A DNA stretch of 64,000 bases. It comes from Sinorhizobium sp. A49. Lineage in GTDB: Bacteria > Pseudomonadota > Alphaproteobacteria > Rhizobiales > Rhizobiaceae. The stretch is from NCBI RefSeq assembly GCF_002002725.1, contig NZ_MUNW01000067.1:1-64000 (forward strand), read 5' to 3'. Both the position numbers and the translations under genes were made by a program. The notes beneath the pieces are model-generated. The model searched no databases and was not told the origin of the DNA. It worked only from the letters and a program-made list of their open reading frames with translations. Positions 1 to 8,634 of this stretch are shown one piece after another (the first letter of the stretch is position 1; every line of letters begins with the position of its first letter).

Positions 1-562
1 CGCGGTTGTTGCGGGTGCGTGCCAGTTCGAAGGCAACACCGGCAATGCGCTCGATCTCGTAGGTATCGTAGACCTGGGTGTCGATGCCGCGCTTCTGGCC
101 GTTGCCGAGGTCGATGATTTCCTTCGGTTCGCCGAAATAGACACCGCCGGTCAGCTCGCGCACGATCAGGATATCGAGGCCCTCGACCAGTTCCGGCTTC
201 AAGGACGATGCGGCGGAAAGGGCGGGGTAGCAGATGGCCGGACGCAGGTTTGCAAACAGCTGCAGGTCTTTGCGCAGGCGCAGAAGGCCGGCTTCCGGGC
301 GAACTTCGTAGGGCACTGCATCCCACGTCGGGCCGCCGACGGCGCCGAACAGCACGGCGTCGGCGGCCAGCGCCTTTGCCATGTCCCCTTCCGAAATTGC
401 CTGGCCGTGGGCATCGTAAGCCGAGCCGCCGACGAGGCCTTCGTCCGTCACGAAACCGGCGCCAAGCTCGGCGTTCATGTAGGCAATGATTTTGCGGACT
501 TCCGCCATGGCTTCCGGGCCGATGCCGTCGCCGGGAAGGATGAAAAGCTTACGAACGGCCAT
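1..562 (-). CDS. leuB: 3-isopropylmalate dehydrogenase, N-terminal part (gene runs off the left edge)
   Basis: LeuB oxidises and decarboxylates 3-isopropylmalate to 2-oxoisocaproate with NAD+ in cytosolic leucine biosynthesis. The visible 187 codons begin MAVRKLFILPGDGIGPE, typical of the family, and continue with LFGAVGGP and ELTGGVYFGEP, the conserved nucleotide- and substrate-site blocks of isopropylmalate dehydrogenases. The family is about 360-370 residues, so roughly half the protein, including the C-terminal domain, lies beyond position 1. The ATG at 562 follows a CAGGAG ribosome site at normal spacing. It is separated by 77 bp from the next minus-strand gene and is probably not part of that catabolic unit. 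Confidence 0.95.
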   Translation of the reverse strand, partial: MAVRKLFILPGDGIGPEAMAEVRKIIAYMNAELGAGFVTDEGLVGGSAYDAHGQAISEGDMAKALAADAVLFGAVGGPTWDAVPYEVRPEAGLLRLRKDLQLFANLRPAICYPALSAASSLKPELVEGLDILIVRELTGGVYFGEPKEIIDLGNGQKRGIDTQVYDTYEIERIAGVAFELARTRNNR

Positions 563-639
563 GTCGGCACTCCTGTCGTTTTCGTCTGATTGTGAGCGGC
601 GATGCCGCGTTGGTGTTCGGTGTCAGCCAGGCCCGACTA

Positions 640-891
640 TCAGCCAGCGGCGCGCGGGCCGAGCTCGGATGTGAGTCGTGCGCCTTCGATCTGCCCGATG
701 CGCTCGCGAAGGGTATTTGCGACCGCGTGCGAGGCGGAAGAGACGGCGATCTCGAGGTTCGCTTTGCCGCCATCCACCTCGACGGCAAGCTTTGACACGC
801 CGACACCGAGCCGGCGAACGATATCGAGCAGCCGGGAGACGATGTTCTCCAGATCGCCGCTTTCGACGGTGTAACGCATCGTGTCCGTCAT
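640..891 (-). CDS. Small ACT-like domain protein, last gene of the amidase/ABC unit
   Basis: An 83-residue protein, MTDTMRYTVESGD to GPRAAG. Its pattern (strand, helix LENIVSRLLDIVRRLGV, strands, helix AVANTLRERIGQIEG, strand) resembles a single ACT domain of the type found in small regulatory subunits of acetolactate synthase, but no catalytic partner is adjacent. The start ATG at 891 overlaps the amidase stop by four bases (ATGA), so translation is probably coupled. A longer frame reaching 1029 lies inside the amidase gene and is unlikely. Role unknown. A ligand-binding regulatory partner of the amidase is possible but is inference only. Confidence 0.7.
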   Translation of the reverse strand: MTDTMRYTVESGDLENIVSRLLDIVRRLGVGVSKLAVEVDGGKANLEIAVSSASHAVANTLRERIGQIEGARLTSELGPRAAG

Positions 892-2279
892 GCGGCGACC
901 ACTGGCCAGCGGCGCTGTTGTGGACGCAGGGTCTCGAAGGACCGCGCCAGCCGCAACACGCCGATATCGTCGAATTGTTGGCCGATGATCTGAAGCCCGA
1001 TCGGCAGGCCGCCGGCGGTGTAGCCGCAATTGAGCGAGATCGCCGGCTGTCCGCCCATGTTCACGGCGACCGTAAAGGCGATATGCTCGAACGGCTTTTG
1101 CGGGTCATTGACCGGCGAGGCCCATTCGGCGGGATAGGAGGCTGTCGGCGCCGTCGGCGAGAGGATGAAATCAAAGCCGGTCAGCGCCGCGTGGATGGCG
1201 TTGCGCATGGCATCGATCTGGGCGAAGCCGGTATAGACTTCGCGGCCGGAGAAATTCTCTGCAGTTCTGATCCAGTCGAAAATGTAAGGCAGGATCTGCG
1301 CCTGCTGCGCCGGCGAAAGTCGCGAGACGTCTTCCCAGCCGCGCGCGCGCCAGAAGCGGTCGAGGCCATCGATCATCTCGCGGGTGAGGAACGGGCCGAC
1401 AGGCTCGATGATCGCGCCGGCATCGGCGAAGAGCTTTGCCGCTTGATTGACCGCTTGCTCAGTTTCGGCGCTGACCACCTGGCCAAAGCCCGCATCCAGC
1501 CAGAGGCCGATCTTCAGCCCCCTGACATCTCGATCAAGGTCGAGCCAAGGAGTATCGTTATAGGGCAAGGACATGGTATCGCGCGCATCCGGCTTCGACA
1601 AAACGGACATGTAGAGTGCCGTGTCGGCGACGGTGCGGGTCATTGGCCCTGCGACACGGCCGATGAAAGGCGGGTTGATCGGGACACGGCCTGCCGACGG
1701 CTTCAGGCCGACGACGCCGCACCAGCCAGCCGGCAAACGGACCGAACCGCCGATATCGGTACCGATATGGAGCGGGCCGTAGCCGGCGGCGGCGGCAGCA
1801 CCCGCACCGGCGCTCGAGCCGCCGGGATTGGTCGAGGTGTCCCACGGATTACGGGCGAGCTTGTGGAAGCTCGAGAGGCCGGACGACAGCATGCCGTAAT
1901 CCGGCATGGTGGTCTTGGCGAGAAGAATGCCGCCCGCCTCGCGAGTGCGCGCCGCCGGTGGCGCATCGGCGGCGGCGGGCGTAAGCGGCACGGCAGCACA
2001 GCCGAGCGGCACGGCCGTTCCCTTGGTCGCAATGTTTTCCTTGATCGTCACTGGCACGCCATCGATGGCGCCGAGCGGTTCGCCCTTGGACCAACGTGCT
2101 TCGGACTCCTTCGCGGCTTCACGCGCCGCGCCCGGATCATAGGCCCACAGCGCATTGAGTTTCGGTTCGGAGGCATCGATGCGCGTGATGACGGCGTCCA
2201 CGACTTCGACGGGAGAGAGCCTTTTGAGGCGATAGGCTTCGACAAGATCGACAGCGGAGAAATCGGCGAGATCGGACAT
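888..2279 (-). CDS. Amidase (amidase-signature family)
   Basis: A 463-residue cytosolic hydrolase that should cleave a C-N amide bond to a carboxylate and ammonia or amine. The Ser-cisSer-Lys triad is visible: Lys80 in VPVTIKEN, Ser155 in NPGGSSAG and Ser179 in GTDIGGSVR, with the 24-residue Ser-Ser spacing usual for the family. Length is normal. The ATG at 2279 follows AGGAA at good spacing; eight upstream codons stay open but lack a ribosome site. It lies 55 bp downstream of the ABC ATPase gene and overlaps the ACT-like gene by ATGA. Context suggests it acts on a compound imported by the adjacent dipeptide-type transporter; the substrate is not deducible. Confidence 0.93.
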   Translation of the reverse strand: MSDLADFSAVDLVEAYRLKRLSPVEVVDAVITRIDASEPKLNALWAYDPGAAREAAKESEARWSKGEPLGAIDGVPVTIKENIATKGTAVPLGCAAVPLTPAAADAPPAARTREAGGILLAKTTMPDYGMLSSGLSSFHKLARNPWDTSTNPGGSSAGAGAAAAAGYGPLHIGTDIGGSVRLPAGWCGVVGLKPSAGRVPINPPFIGRVAGPMTRTVADTALYMSVLSKPDARDTMSLPYNDTPWLDLDRDVRGLKIGLWLDAGFGQVVSAETEQAVNQAAKLFADAGAIIEPVGPFLTREMIDGLDRFWRARGWEDVSRLSPAQQAQILPYIFDWIRTAENFSGREVYTGFAQIDAMRNAIHAALTGFDFILSPTAPTASYPAEWASPVNDPQKPFEHIAFTVAVNMGGQPAISLNCGYTAGGLPIGLQIIGQQFDDIGVLRLARSFETLRPQQRRWPVVAA

Positions 2280-2298
2280 GGCGGGTTCCTGCAGTAAG

Positions 2299-2318
2299 CG
2301 CAATTCCAGGGAATTGCG
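2299..2318. repeat. Perfect inverted repeat between the ABC ATPase and amidase genes
   Basis: CGCAATTCCAGGGAATTGCG has 9-bp arms around a 2-bp centre, in the 55-bp gap between two co-directional genes. The near-zero spacer fits a protein-binding palindrome better than an RNA hairpin, and no U-tract follows. A role in internal regulation of the amidase part is possible but unproven. Confidence 0.5.
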
Positions 2319-2334
2319 GACCTTTCAAAAAGCT

Positions 2335-3309
2335 CTAGGCAAAGTGACAGCGGGCGGACCAGGTCGGCGTGACCGGCTTGGCAATGGGTGTCTGGGTCAG
2401 GCAGAGGTCCTGCCTCAGCGGACAGACGGCGGAATAGGCGCAGCCGGCTGCGGTAGTTGCGGTATGCACCGGCGTTTGCGGCGGCGCGTCGGAGCGCATG
2501 CGCTTTCGACGCCCGGAAAAAGGTTTCGGCACGGCGGCGACAAGCGCCTGCGTATAGGGATGGCGCGGATTGTCGAACACCTCGCCCGTCGGCCCTTCCT
2601 CGACGATCCGGCCGAGGTGCATGACGGCGACCCGGTCGGTTATGGCGCGGACCACACCGAGATCATGACTGATGAACAGATAGGAGAGCCCGAGCCTTTC
2701 CTGCAGCTCCATCATCAGGTTCAGGACTTGGGCCTGGATCGAAACGTCGAGCGCCGAAACCGGTTCGTCGGCGACGATCAGCGCCGGCCGGGTGATCAGT
2801 GCGCGGGCAATGGCGATGCGCTGGCGCTGGCCGCCGGAAAACTCGTGCGGATACTTGTCGGCAGATGCGACCGGCAGACCGACGGCCTCCAGCACCTCCG
2901 CGATGCGCCGGTTGCGTTCAGGCGCGGCTATCCCGCGCTCCAGCGACACGATCGGCTCGGAGATGATCGTGCGGACCGTATGGCGTGGATCGAGCGAGCC
3001 ATAGGGATCCTGAAAGATCGCCTGGAACCCCTTGCGCGCCTCGCGCATGTCCGCCCGGTTCAACGCATAGATGTCCCTGCCAGCAATGTTGACTTCGCCC
3101 GACTGCGGTCTTTCCAATCCCATGACGGCGCGCGCAAGCGTCGATTTTCCGGAACCGCTTTCCCCGACGATGCCGAGGCTTTGACCCGCGGCGAGCGCGA
3201 TACTGACGCCGTGAAGGACGCGCAGACTTGCCTGTTTCGAAAAGATCGACGGGCGGGGCATCTGGTATTCGCGCACCAGATCGGTGGTTTTGAGAATGAC
3301 CTCGCTCAC
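2335..3309 (-). CDS. Dipeptide/oligopeptide-type ABC transporter ATP-binding protein (DppF/OppF class)
   Basis: A 324-residue cytoplasmic ATPase that powers import with its partner ATPase. Visible motifs are Walker [10 protein letters not shown] (residues 49-57), signature SGGQRQR, Walker B ALIVADEP and a switch histidine in FISHDLG. A cysteine-containing C-terminal extension (GCAYSAVCPLRQDLC) matches the oligopeptide/dipeptide ATPase C-terminal domain. The start overlaps the stop of the partner ATPase gene by four bases. Family assignment is firm; the cargo (peptides, or another amide-containing compound) is inferred from the neighbours. Confidence 0.93.
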   Translation of the reverse strand: MSEVILKTTDLVREYQMPRPSIFSKQASLRVLHGVSIALAAGQSLGIVGESGSGKSTLARAVMGLERPQSGEVNIAGRDIYALNRADMREARKGFQAIFQDPYGSLDPRHTVRTIISEPIVSLERGIAAPERNRRIAEVLEAVGLPVASADKYPHEFSGGQRQRIAIARALITRPALIVADEPVSALDVSIQAQVLNLMMELQERLGLSYLFISHDLGVVRAITDRVAVMHLGRIVEEGPTGEVFDNPRHPYTQALVAAVPKPFSGRRKRMRSDAPPQTPVHTATTAAGCAYSAVCPLRQDLCLTQTPIAKPVTPTWSARCHFA

Positions 3310-4322
3310 GGCGCCACCATCCTTTCGCGGGGATGAAAGCAGGCGGCGCGATGCGGCACGTTTCCATCGTTATTGATCAGATCGAGCGGCGGTATCGTCC
3401 GCCGGCAATCCGGCTCGGCGAAGGAACAGCGCTCGGCAAAGGAACAGTGTGGCGGTCGGGTAAAGGGATCCGGCACGATACCCGGGATCGCGTTCAGTCT
3501 CGGCCTCCCCTCACCCGCCTGCCGCGGAGCAAGGGCTGCACCATGCGGCGACGCGGCAAACAATCCCCTGGCATAAGGATGCGCCATGCGGGCAAACACA
3601 TCGTCCGTACGCCCTGTCTCGATGATCCGCCCGGCATACATGACGGCGATGCGGTCGGTCATTTCCGAGACGACGCCGAGATCGTGGGTGATCAGCATCA
3701 ATGCCGTGCCGGTGTCTTCAATCAGGTCGTCGAGCAGATCGAGGATCTGCGCCTGCACTGTCACGTCAAGCGCCGTCGTTGGTTCGTCGGCTATCAGCAG
3801 ATCCGGTTCGCAGGCGATCGCCATGGCAATCATCACTCGCTGCCTCTGGCCGCCGGAAAGCTGGTGCGGATAGAGGTCCAGATTGAAGCGCGGAGCCGGT
3901 AGGCCGACCCGATCGAGCAGCGCTCGCGCCTTTCTTTCGGCATCGGTTTTGGTTTCGCCGAGATGAAGGCGTCGGCCTTCCGCGATCTGGGCGCCGATCG
4001 ATTTGACCGGGTTGAGTGCGGTCATCGGCTCCTGGAAAATCATCGCAACGCGACGGCCGCGATAGCGACAGTATTCGGCCTCAGGTAGGCCGGCGAGATT
4101 GCGGCCGTCGAAAGAAAGCTCGCCGCGCACCCGCATGCGCTCAGGCAACAGGCCCATGACGGCAAGCGCCGTCATCGACTTGCCGCTGCCGGATTCGCCG
4201 ACGATACCGAGACGCTCGCCACGATTGAGATCGAGATCGACGTCGCAAACGATGTCGACCTGGCTTGTGCCCGCCGATAGTTCGACCGACATGCCGGCCA
4301 TTTGAAGCAAGGGTCTGGTCAT
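3306..4322 (-). CDS. Dipeptide/oligopeptide-type ABC transporter ATP-binding protein (DppD/OppD class)
   Basis: A 338-residue partner ATPase. Starting [11 protein letters not shown], it has Walker [10 protein letters not shown], signature LSGGQRQR, Walker [13 protein letters not shown], switch region LITHDLGVV and a C-terminal cysteine cluster ([14 protein letters not shown]) of the peptide-transporter type. The ATG at 4322 overlaps the upstream permease stop (ATGA). The frame stays open 115 codons further upstream inside the permease gene, but that part has no homology and is not the start. Confidence 0.93.
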   Translation of the reverse strand: MTRPLLQMAGMSVELSAGTSQVDIVCDVDLDLNRGERLGIVGESGSGKSMTALAVMGLLPERMRVRGELSFDGRNLAGLPEAEYCRYRGRRVAMIFQEPMTALNPVKSIGAQIAEGRRLHLGETKTDAERKARALLDRVGLPAPRFNLDLYPHQLSGGQRQRVMIAMAIACEPDLLIADEPTTALDVTVQAQILDLLDDLIEDTGTALMLITHDLGVVSEMTDRIAVMYAGRIIETGRTDDVFARMAHPYARGLFAASPHGAALAPRQAGEGRPRLNAIPGIVPDPFTRPPHCSFAERCSFAEPDCRRTIPPLDLINNDGNVPHRAACFHPRERMVAP

Positions 4323-5179
4323 CTTTGCCGCCTCACGCGCGGGTCGAGAATGTCGCGCAGACCATCGCCGAGAAGATTGAGGCCGAGCACGGCGAACGTG
4401 ATCGCCAACCCCGGGAAGATCGCGAGCCATGGAGCCTGGTAGATGAAGGTCTGGGCATCGTTCAGCATCTTGCCCCAGCTCGGCATCGGCGGCTGCGTGC
4501 CGAGACCGACATAGGAGAGCCCAGCTTCGGCAACGATCGCCAAGGCGAACTGGATCGTCACCTGGACGAGCAGCACGTGGTTGATGTTGGGCAGGATGTG
4601 CAACAGCGTGATGGCCACGTCGCCGCGACCGGCACAGCGTGCCGCCTGCACATATTCTCGTTTCCAAAGGCCCATTGATGCACCGCGCGTCACGCGGGCA
4701 AAGACCGGAATGTTGAAGATGCCGATGGCTATCATGGCATTGGTGGCACCCGGGCCGAAGATGGCGGTGATGATCACCGCCGTCAGCAATGCCGGAAAGG
4801 CGAAGGCAAGGTCGCTCATGCGCATGACCAGGCCATCGACCCAGCCGCCGCGGGCGGCGGCCCAGGCGCCGAGCGGCACGCCAATGCCCGCGCCGACCAA
4901 AACCGCGACGATCGAAACGGTGATCGAATTGCGCGCCCCGACCATGATCATAGACAGGATGTCGCGGCCGAAATTGTCCGTGCCGAACCAGTGGGCAAGG
5001 CTCGGCCCCTGAAGCTTGTCGCGGAAGTTCATCGCCGTCGGCGAATAAGGCGTCCAGACATAGGACGAGAGCGCCATCGCCACGAGAATGAAGGTGACGA
5101 TCGCACCGAGCGTCAGGCTTCGGCTGGCGAACAGTTTCGACAACAGGCCTGGTTCCGAGACGACTGCGGAATTGGACAT
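4319..5179 (-). CDS. ABC transporter inner-membrane permease (DppC/OppC class)
   Basis: A 286-residue integral membrane protein, one of the two pore subunits of the importer. It has an N-terminal OppC-type segment with the HWFGTDNFGRDI block and an EAA-type loop around EYVQAARCAGRGD contacting the ATPases, followed by the final transmembrane helices. The ATG at 5179 shares one base with the dppB-like stop (TGATG). The next gene starts within its stop codon, so the four transporter genes are tightly coupled. Confidence 0.93.
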   Translation of the reverse strand: MSNSAVVSEPGLLSKLFASRSLTLGAIVTFILVAMALSSYVWTPYSPTAMNFRDKLQGPSLAHWFGTDNFGRDILSMIMVGARNSITVSIVAVLVGAGIGVPLGAWAAARGGWVDGLVMRMSDLAFAFPALLTAVIITAIFGPGATNAMIAIGIFNIPVFARVTRGASMGLWKREYVQAARCAGRGDVAITLLHILPNINHVLLVQVTIQFALAIVAEAGLSYVGLGTQPPMPSWGKMLNDAQTFIYQAPWLAIFPGLAITFAVLGLNLLGDGLRDILDPRVRRQR

Positions 5180-6129
5180 CAGTGGCCTCCCCTCGACAGA
5201 CGCGGGTCCAGATAGCCGTAGACGAGATCGACTAGGAAATTGATGGTGATCACGGAGGCGGCCAGCAGCGTCACCAGCGTCTGTACCGTGACGAGATCGC
5301 GCTGGGCGATTGCCTGAAATACCAGGCGGCCGATGCCCGGCAGGTTGAAGACGTTCTCGATGATGATCGTGCCGGCAAGCAGAAACGAAAACTGCAGGCC
5401 GATGATGGTGACGACCGGGATCAGGGCGTTCGGCACCGCGTGTTTCCAAAGAGCGCCGGCGCGCGTCAGCCCTTTGGCACGGGCGGTGCGGATGAAATCT
5501 TCACCCAGCGTTTCGATCACGGCCGATCGGGTGACGCGCCCGAGGATTGCGGCAAGCGGCAGGCCGAGCGCGAGGGCCGGAAGGATGAGCGAGCGCAGCC
5601 CGATCCAGATACCGTCCTGCCAGCCGGAGAAGCCTGAAGCAGGGAACCAGGCAAGCTTCAGCGCAAACAGCAAAATGAAAAGAAGAGCCAGCCAGAAGTT
5701 CGGGACGGCAACGCCGACCTGGGCGACGCCCATGACGATCGTATCGGCTGCCTTGCCGCGGTTGGCCGCGGCATAGACGCCGATGGCAATGGCCACCACG
5801 ACCGAGATCGCCATGGAAAGCAGAGCCAGGGGCAATGTCACGAGAATGCGCGGGCCGAGCAGCTCGCGGATCGGAACGGAATAGGTGAGGCTTGTGCCGA
5901 AATCACCGACGACGAAGCCACCGATCCAGTGGAGGTAGCGGATCCATATCGGCTGATCGAGACCGAGCTGGCGGTGCAGCGCCGCAATCGCGTCCGCATC
6001 GGCGTTCAGGCCTAGCATCAGCACCGCCGGATCCCCGGGCAGGACCTGCATCAGCAGAAAGACGATGACTGAGGCAACCAGGGTCGTCAAAATGAGCGAC
6101 ACAAGGCGACCGCCAACAAAGGAAATCAC
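5179..6129 (-). CDS. ABC transporter inner-membrane permease (DppB/OppB class)
   Basis: The second pore subunit, 316 residues from the preferred start. It has an N-terminal transmembrane segment (LILTTLVASVIVFLLMQVLPGDP), the EAA loop EDFIRTARAKGL and the C-terminal YGYLDPR block, all typical of DppB. The preferred start is GTG at 6129, because GGGAGG lies at optimal spacing. A GTG at 6165 would add 12 residues but has no ribosome site. About 157 bp separates it from the binding-protein gene, a gap holding an interspersed repeat copy. Confidence 0.92.
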   Translation of the reverse strand: MISFVGGRLVSLILTTLVASVIVFLLMQVLPGDPAVLMLGLNADADAIAALHRQLGLDQPIWIRYLHWIGGFVVGDFGTSLTYSVPIRELLGPRILVTLPLALLSMAISVVVAIAIGVYAAANRGKAADTIVMGVAQVGVAVPNFWLALLFILLFALKLAWFPASGFSGWQDGIWIGLRSLILPALALGLPLAAILGRVTRSAVIETLGEDFIRTARAKGLTRAGALWKHAVPNALIPVVTIIGLQFSFLLAGTIIIENVFNLPGIGRLVFQAIAQRDLVTVQTLVTLLAASVITINFLVDLVYGYLDPRLSRGGH

Positions 6130-6221
6130 ATCAACCTCCCGGATTGCGCTGATGTCGACCGACACCGGGTGCGGCGGTCAAGGTCTGATGTTCACCCGCC
6201 CCCGGTGAAGGGCGAGTATTC

Positions 6222-6270
6222 GAGCGGGATGAGGAAGAGCGTGTGCGGTTTTCTGCCCGCATGCCGCTCC
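6222..6270 (+). repeat. Interspersed palindromic repeat, copy A
   Basis: The stretch GAGCGGGATGAGGAA followed by GTGTGCGGTTTTCTGCC closely matches, in opposite orientation, the sequence at 8590-8634. It lies just after the binding-protein stop codon. This copy has a degraded left arm (GGAAGAGCG), so the hairpin is weaker than in copy B. It looks like one of the short interspersed palindromes common in rhizobial intergenic DNA. Confidence 0.6.
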
Positions 6271-6286
6271 GCCTCATGGGAACCAA

Positions 6287-7759
6287 TCAGTTCTCCCAAT
6301 AGGTCTGGGTCTGGTCATCAGCCGGCACCGGCATGTTCGTCCAGAGACCCTTCACCTTCTTGTTCCAGACGCCGATCTTCGGAAGGGCGTAGAGGAAGAC
6401 GTTCGGCTCATCTGCCGCCAGCTTGCGCTGGAGCTGGCCGACGAGATCGAGCTGCACAGCCTCGGTCGAGGCGAGCGTGAAGGACTTGTAGAGCGCCTTG
6501 TACTCGGGATTCTGGTAGTTGAAGTAGTATTTGTCGCGGGCGTAGATATCCAGATCACGAGCCTCGGCATGCGCGATGATCGTCGCGTCGAAATCCGAGT
6601 TCTTGAACACCTGGTCGAGCCACTGCGCAAACTCGATCGGGACGAGGTTCACCTTTATCCCGGCTTCGCTGAGCATGGCCGCGATGATCTCGCCGCCGCG
6701 ACGCGCATAGGCCGGTGGCGGCAGCATGATGGTCATCTCCAGGCCTTCAACGCCCGCTTCCTGCAGTAGTTGCTGAGCCTTGGCCGGGTCGTAGGGATAG
6801 GTTTCATTGAGATCGATGTAACCGGGCTCGACCGGCGAATAGTGGGAACCGATCGTCGATCCGAAACCGGAATAGGTACCTTCGACCAGCGTCTTGCGAT
6901 CGATCGCATGGGCAATCGCCTGGCGAACCCTGACGTCATCGAACGGCTTGCGCGCATTGTTGAGTGCAAGAACCACCTTGCCCGAAGTGCTGCCGACCTC
7001 GACCTGCAGGTTGGGATCGCTCTCGAACTGACTGACGAGTTCGGCGGCCTGGAACATCGGGAACGCATCGACATTGCCGGCAAGAACGGCGGCTGCCGCC
7101 GCCGAGGGGTCGCTGATGAATTTGAACGTGACTTCGCTGAGCTTGGCCGGATCGCCCCAATATTCAGCGTTTTTCTCGAGCACGACCTTGTCGCCCTTCG
7201 CCCATTCCTTGAACTTGAACGGCCCGGTGCCGACAGGCTTGGTCTTGTTGTCGGCAGCCGACGACGGCGCGATCATCACCGCGTCACCCCAGGCCATGTT
7301 GAACAGGAAGTTGGACGCCGGCCGCTTGAGCGTCACGACGGCCGTTGCCGGATCCGGGCACTCGGTCTTTTCGATTGGCTCGAACAGTCCCTTCTGCGCA
7401 TTGGTGGAATCTGCCGAGATCGCGCGCTCATAGGAGAACTTCACGACCGAGCAGTCGAACGGCGTGCCGTCATGGAACTTGACGCCCTGACGAAGCTTGA
7501 AGCTGTAGGTTTTCTGGTCGTCGGACACCGTCCAGCTTTCAGCCAGAAGCGGCTTGACCGTGCCATCCTCGACCACCCGCACCAGCCCTTCGAACAGGTT
7601 GCCGTAGGTGATGTAGCGGATGGGTGCTGCGGCACCCGCGGTCGGGTCAAGGCCCGGCGGCTCCAGCACCTGGCCGACAGTGATTGTATCCTTTGCCATG
7701 GCCGGCGCCAGCGACGCGACAATGAAGCACGAGGCAAGCGCCCATTTCGTCAAGTTCAT
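6287..7759 (-). CDS. ABC transporter periplasmic substrate-binding protein (SBP family 5)
   Basis: A 490-residue exported binding protein that captures the ligand for the adjacent permeases. The signal peptide MNLTKWALASCFIVASLAPAMA has a likely cut before KDTITVGQ. Mature features include GLDPTAGAAAPIRYITYGNLFEGLVR and the family-5 block LLAESWTVSDDQKTYSFKLRQGVKFHDGTPF, here in two parts around the ligand cleft. GGGGA precedes two adjacent ATGs (7762 and 7759); 7759 has the better spacing. Family 5 binds peptides, nickel complexes, opines and others, so the cargo is open. It lies 43 bp downstream of the SDR gene. Confidence 0.93.
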   Translation of the reverse strand: MNLTKWALASCFIVASLAPAMAKDTITVGQVLEPPGLDPTAGAAAPIRYITYGNLFEGLVRVVEDGTVKPLLAESWTVSDDQKTYSFKLRQGVKFHDGTPFDCSVVKFSYERAISADSTNAQKGLFEPIEKTECPDPATAVVTLKRPASNFLFNMAWGDAVMIAPSSAADNKTKPVGTGPFKFKEWAKGDKVVLEKNAEYWGDPAKLSEVTFKFISDPSAAAAAVLAGNVDAFPMFQAAELVSQFESDPNLQVEVGSTSGKVVLALNNARKPFDDVRVRQAIAHAIDRKTLVEGTYSGFGSTIGSHYSPVEPGYIDLNETYPYDPAKAQQLLQEAGVEGLEMTIMLPPPAYARRGGEIIAAMLSEAGIKVNLVPIEFAQWLDQVFKNSDFDATIIAHAEARDLDIYARDKYYFNYQNPEYKALYKSFTLASTEAVQLDLVGQLQRKLAADEPNVFLYALPKIGVWNKKVKGLWTNMPVPADDQTQTYWEN

Positions 7760-7802
7760 CATGGTTCCCCGCTTTGCGGTTGGTTGTTTATAGTCCCAGT
7801 CT

Positions 7803-8549
7803 TCAGATCGAGCGGCCGCCATCCACATCAAGCGCGACGCCGGTGATCATCGATGCCTGCGGCGAGGCGACGAAGGCAGCGGCTTCGGCGAGATCCTCGG
7901 GCTTCAGCAGACGTCCGAGCGGAATGGAATCGCGGAACTTCTGGCGGATTTCCTCGCTGTCCTCGCCCATGAAGGTCGAGAGCAGTGGTGTCTCGCCGGC
8001 GACCGGGTTGAGCGCCACGACGCGAATGTTGAAAGGCGCAAGCTCGATCGCCAGCGCCTTGGTGGCGGACACCACCCAGCCCTTGGTCGCATTGTACCAG
8101 GCAAGGTTTGGTCGCGGCCGGTTGGCCCCAGTCGAGGCGATGTTGACGATCACGCCGGATGTGTTCGCCTTCATGTGCGGCAGCAGCGCGCGCGTCATCA
8201 GGTAGACGCCACGCACGTTGACACCGAGGATCCGGTCGAACTCATCAGGCTCGACCAGTTCGGCGTTTTGCGGCTTGTGGCCGATGCCGGCGTTGTTGAT
8301 GAGAACATCGATGCGCCCGAATTTCTCGAGCCCTGCAGCAACCGCAGCCTCGACATCTGCCTGCTTGGCGATATCGGCAACAACTGCGAACGCGTTGTTG
8401 CCAAGCTCCTTGGCAACTCGCTGGGCACCTGCAGCATCGCGGTCGACAACGACTACCTTTGCCCCGCCATCGACGAAACGCTTCGCAATGCCCTCGCCGA
8501 AACCGGAGCCTGCGCCGGTGATGAGAGCGATCTTACCTTCTAGTGACAC
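7803..8549 (-). CDS. Short-chain dehydrogenase/reductase (SDR)
   Basis: A 248-residue NAD(P)-dependent oxidoreductase. The glycine-rich cofactor motif TGAGSGFG is near the N-terminus, followed by the NNAG structural motif and the catalytic YNATK (YxxxK) with an upstream Ser in NIASTG. An acidic residue after the second strand (VVVDRD) suggests NAD preference. The GTG at 8549 follows GGGAGGA at ideal spacing and is preferred over the open frame to 8567. It sits between the aldehyde dehydrogenase and binding-protein genes, suggesting an alcohol-to-aldehyde or keto step in the same route. Confidence 0.92.
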   Translation of the reverse strand: MSLEGKIALITGAGSGFGEGIAKRFVDGGAKVVVVDRDAAGAQRVAKELGNNAFAVVADIAKQADVEAAVAAGLEKFGRIDVLINNAGIGHKPQNAELVEPDEFDRILGVNVRGVYLMTRALLPHMKANTSGVIVNIASTGANRPRPNLAWYNATKGWVVSATKALAIELAPFNIRVVALNPVAGETPLLSTFMGEDSEEIRQKFRDSIPLGRLLKPEDLAEAAAFVASPQASMITGVALDVDGGRSI

Positions 8550-8589
8550 ATGTTCCTCCCGAGGCAAACTTGGATCGTGGGCTGAAGCA

Positions 8590-8634
8590 GGATGCAGGCG
8601 GAAAACCGCACACGGTTTTCCTCATCCCGCTCTA
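8590..8634 (-). repeat. Interspersed palindromic repeat, copy B (strong hairpin)
   Basis: Read on the minus strand this is GAGCGGGATGAGGAAAACCG followed by TGTG, CGGTTTTCC and GCCTGCATCC. The core at 8600-8621 is a perfect 9-bp stem with a TGTG loop. The element starts at the stop codon of the aldehyde dehydrogenase gene. It matches copy A at 6222-6270, so it is a dispersed element that may protect or process the transcript between cistrons. Confidence 0.65.

Noticed and set aside
678-2297. Long plus-strand open frame (539 codons) opposite the amidase gene
   Set aside because: Translation is Arg/Gly-rich without any family motif, while the minus strand encodes a complete amidase with its catalytic triad. 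Long antisense frames are common in high-GC DNA.
5460-5490. TGGCAC-type sigma-54 promoter element
   Set aside because: The second element (TTGC at correct spacing) is absent and the site lies inside the permease gene.
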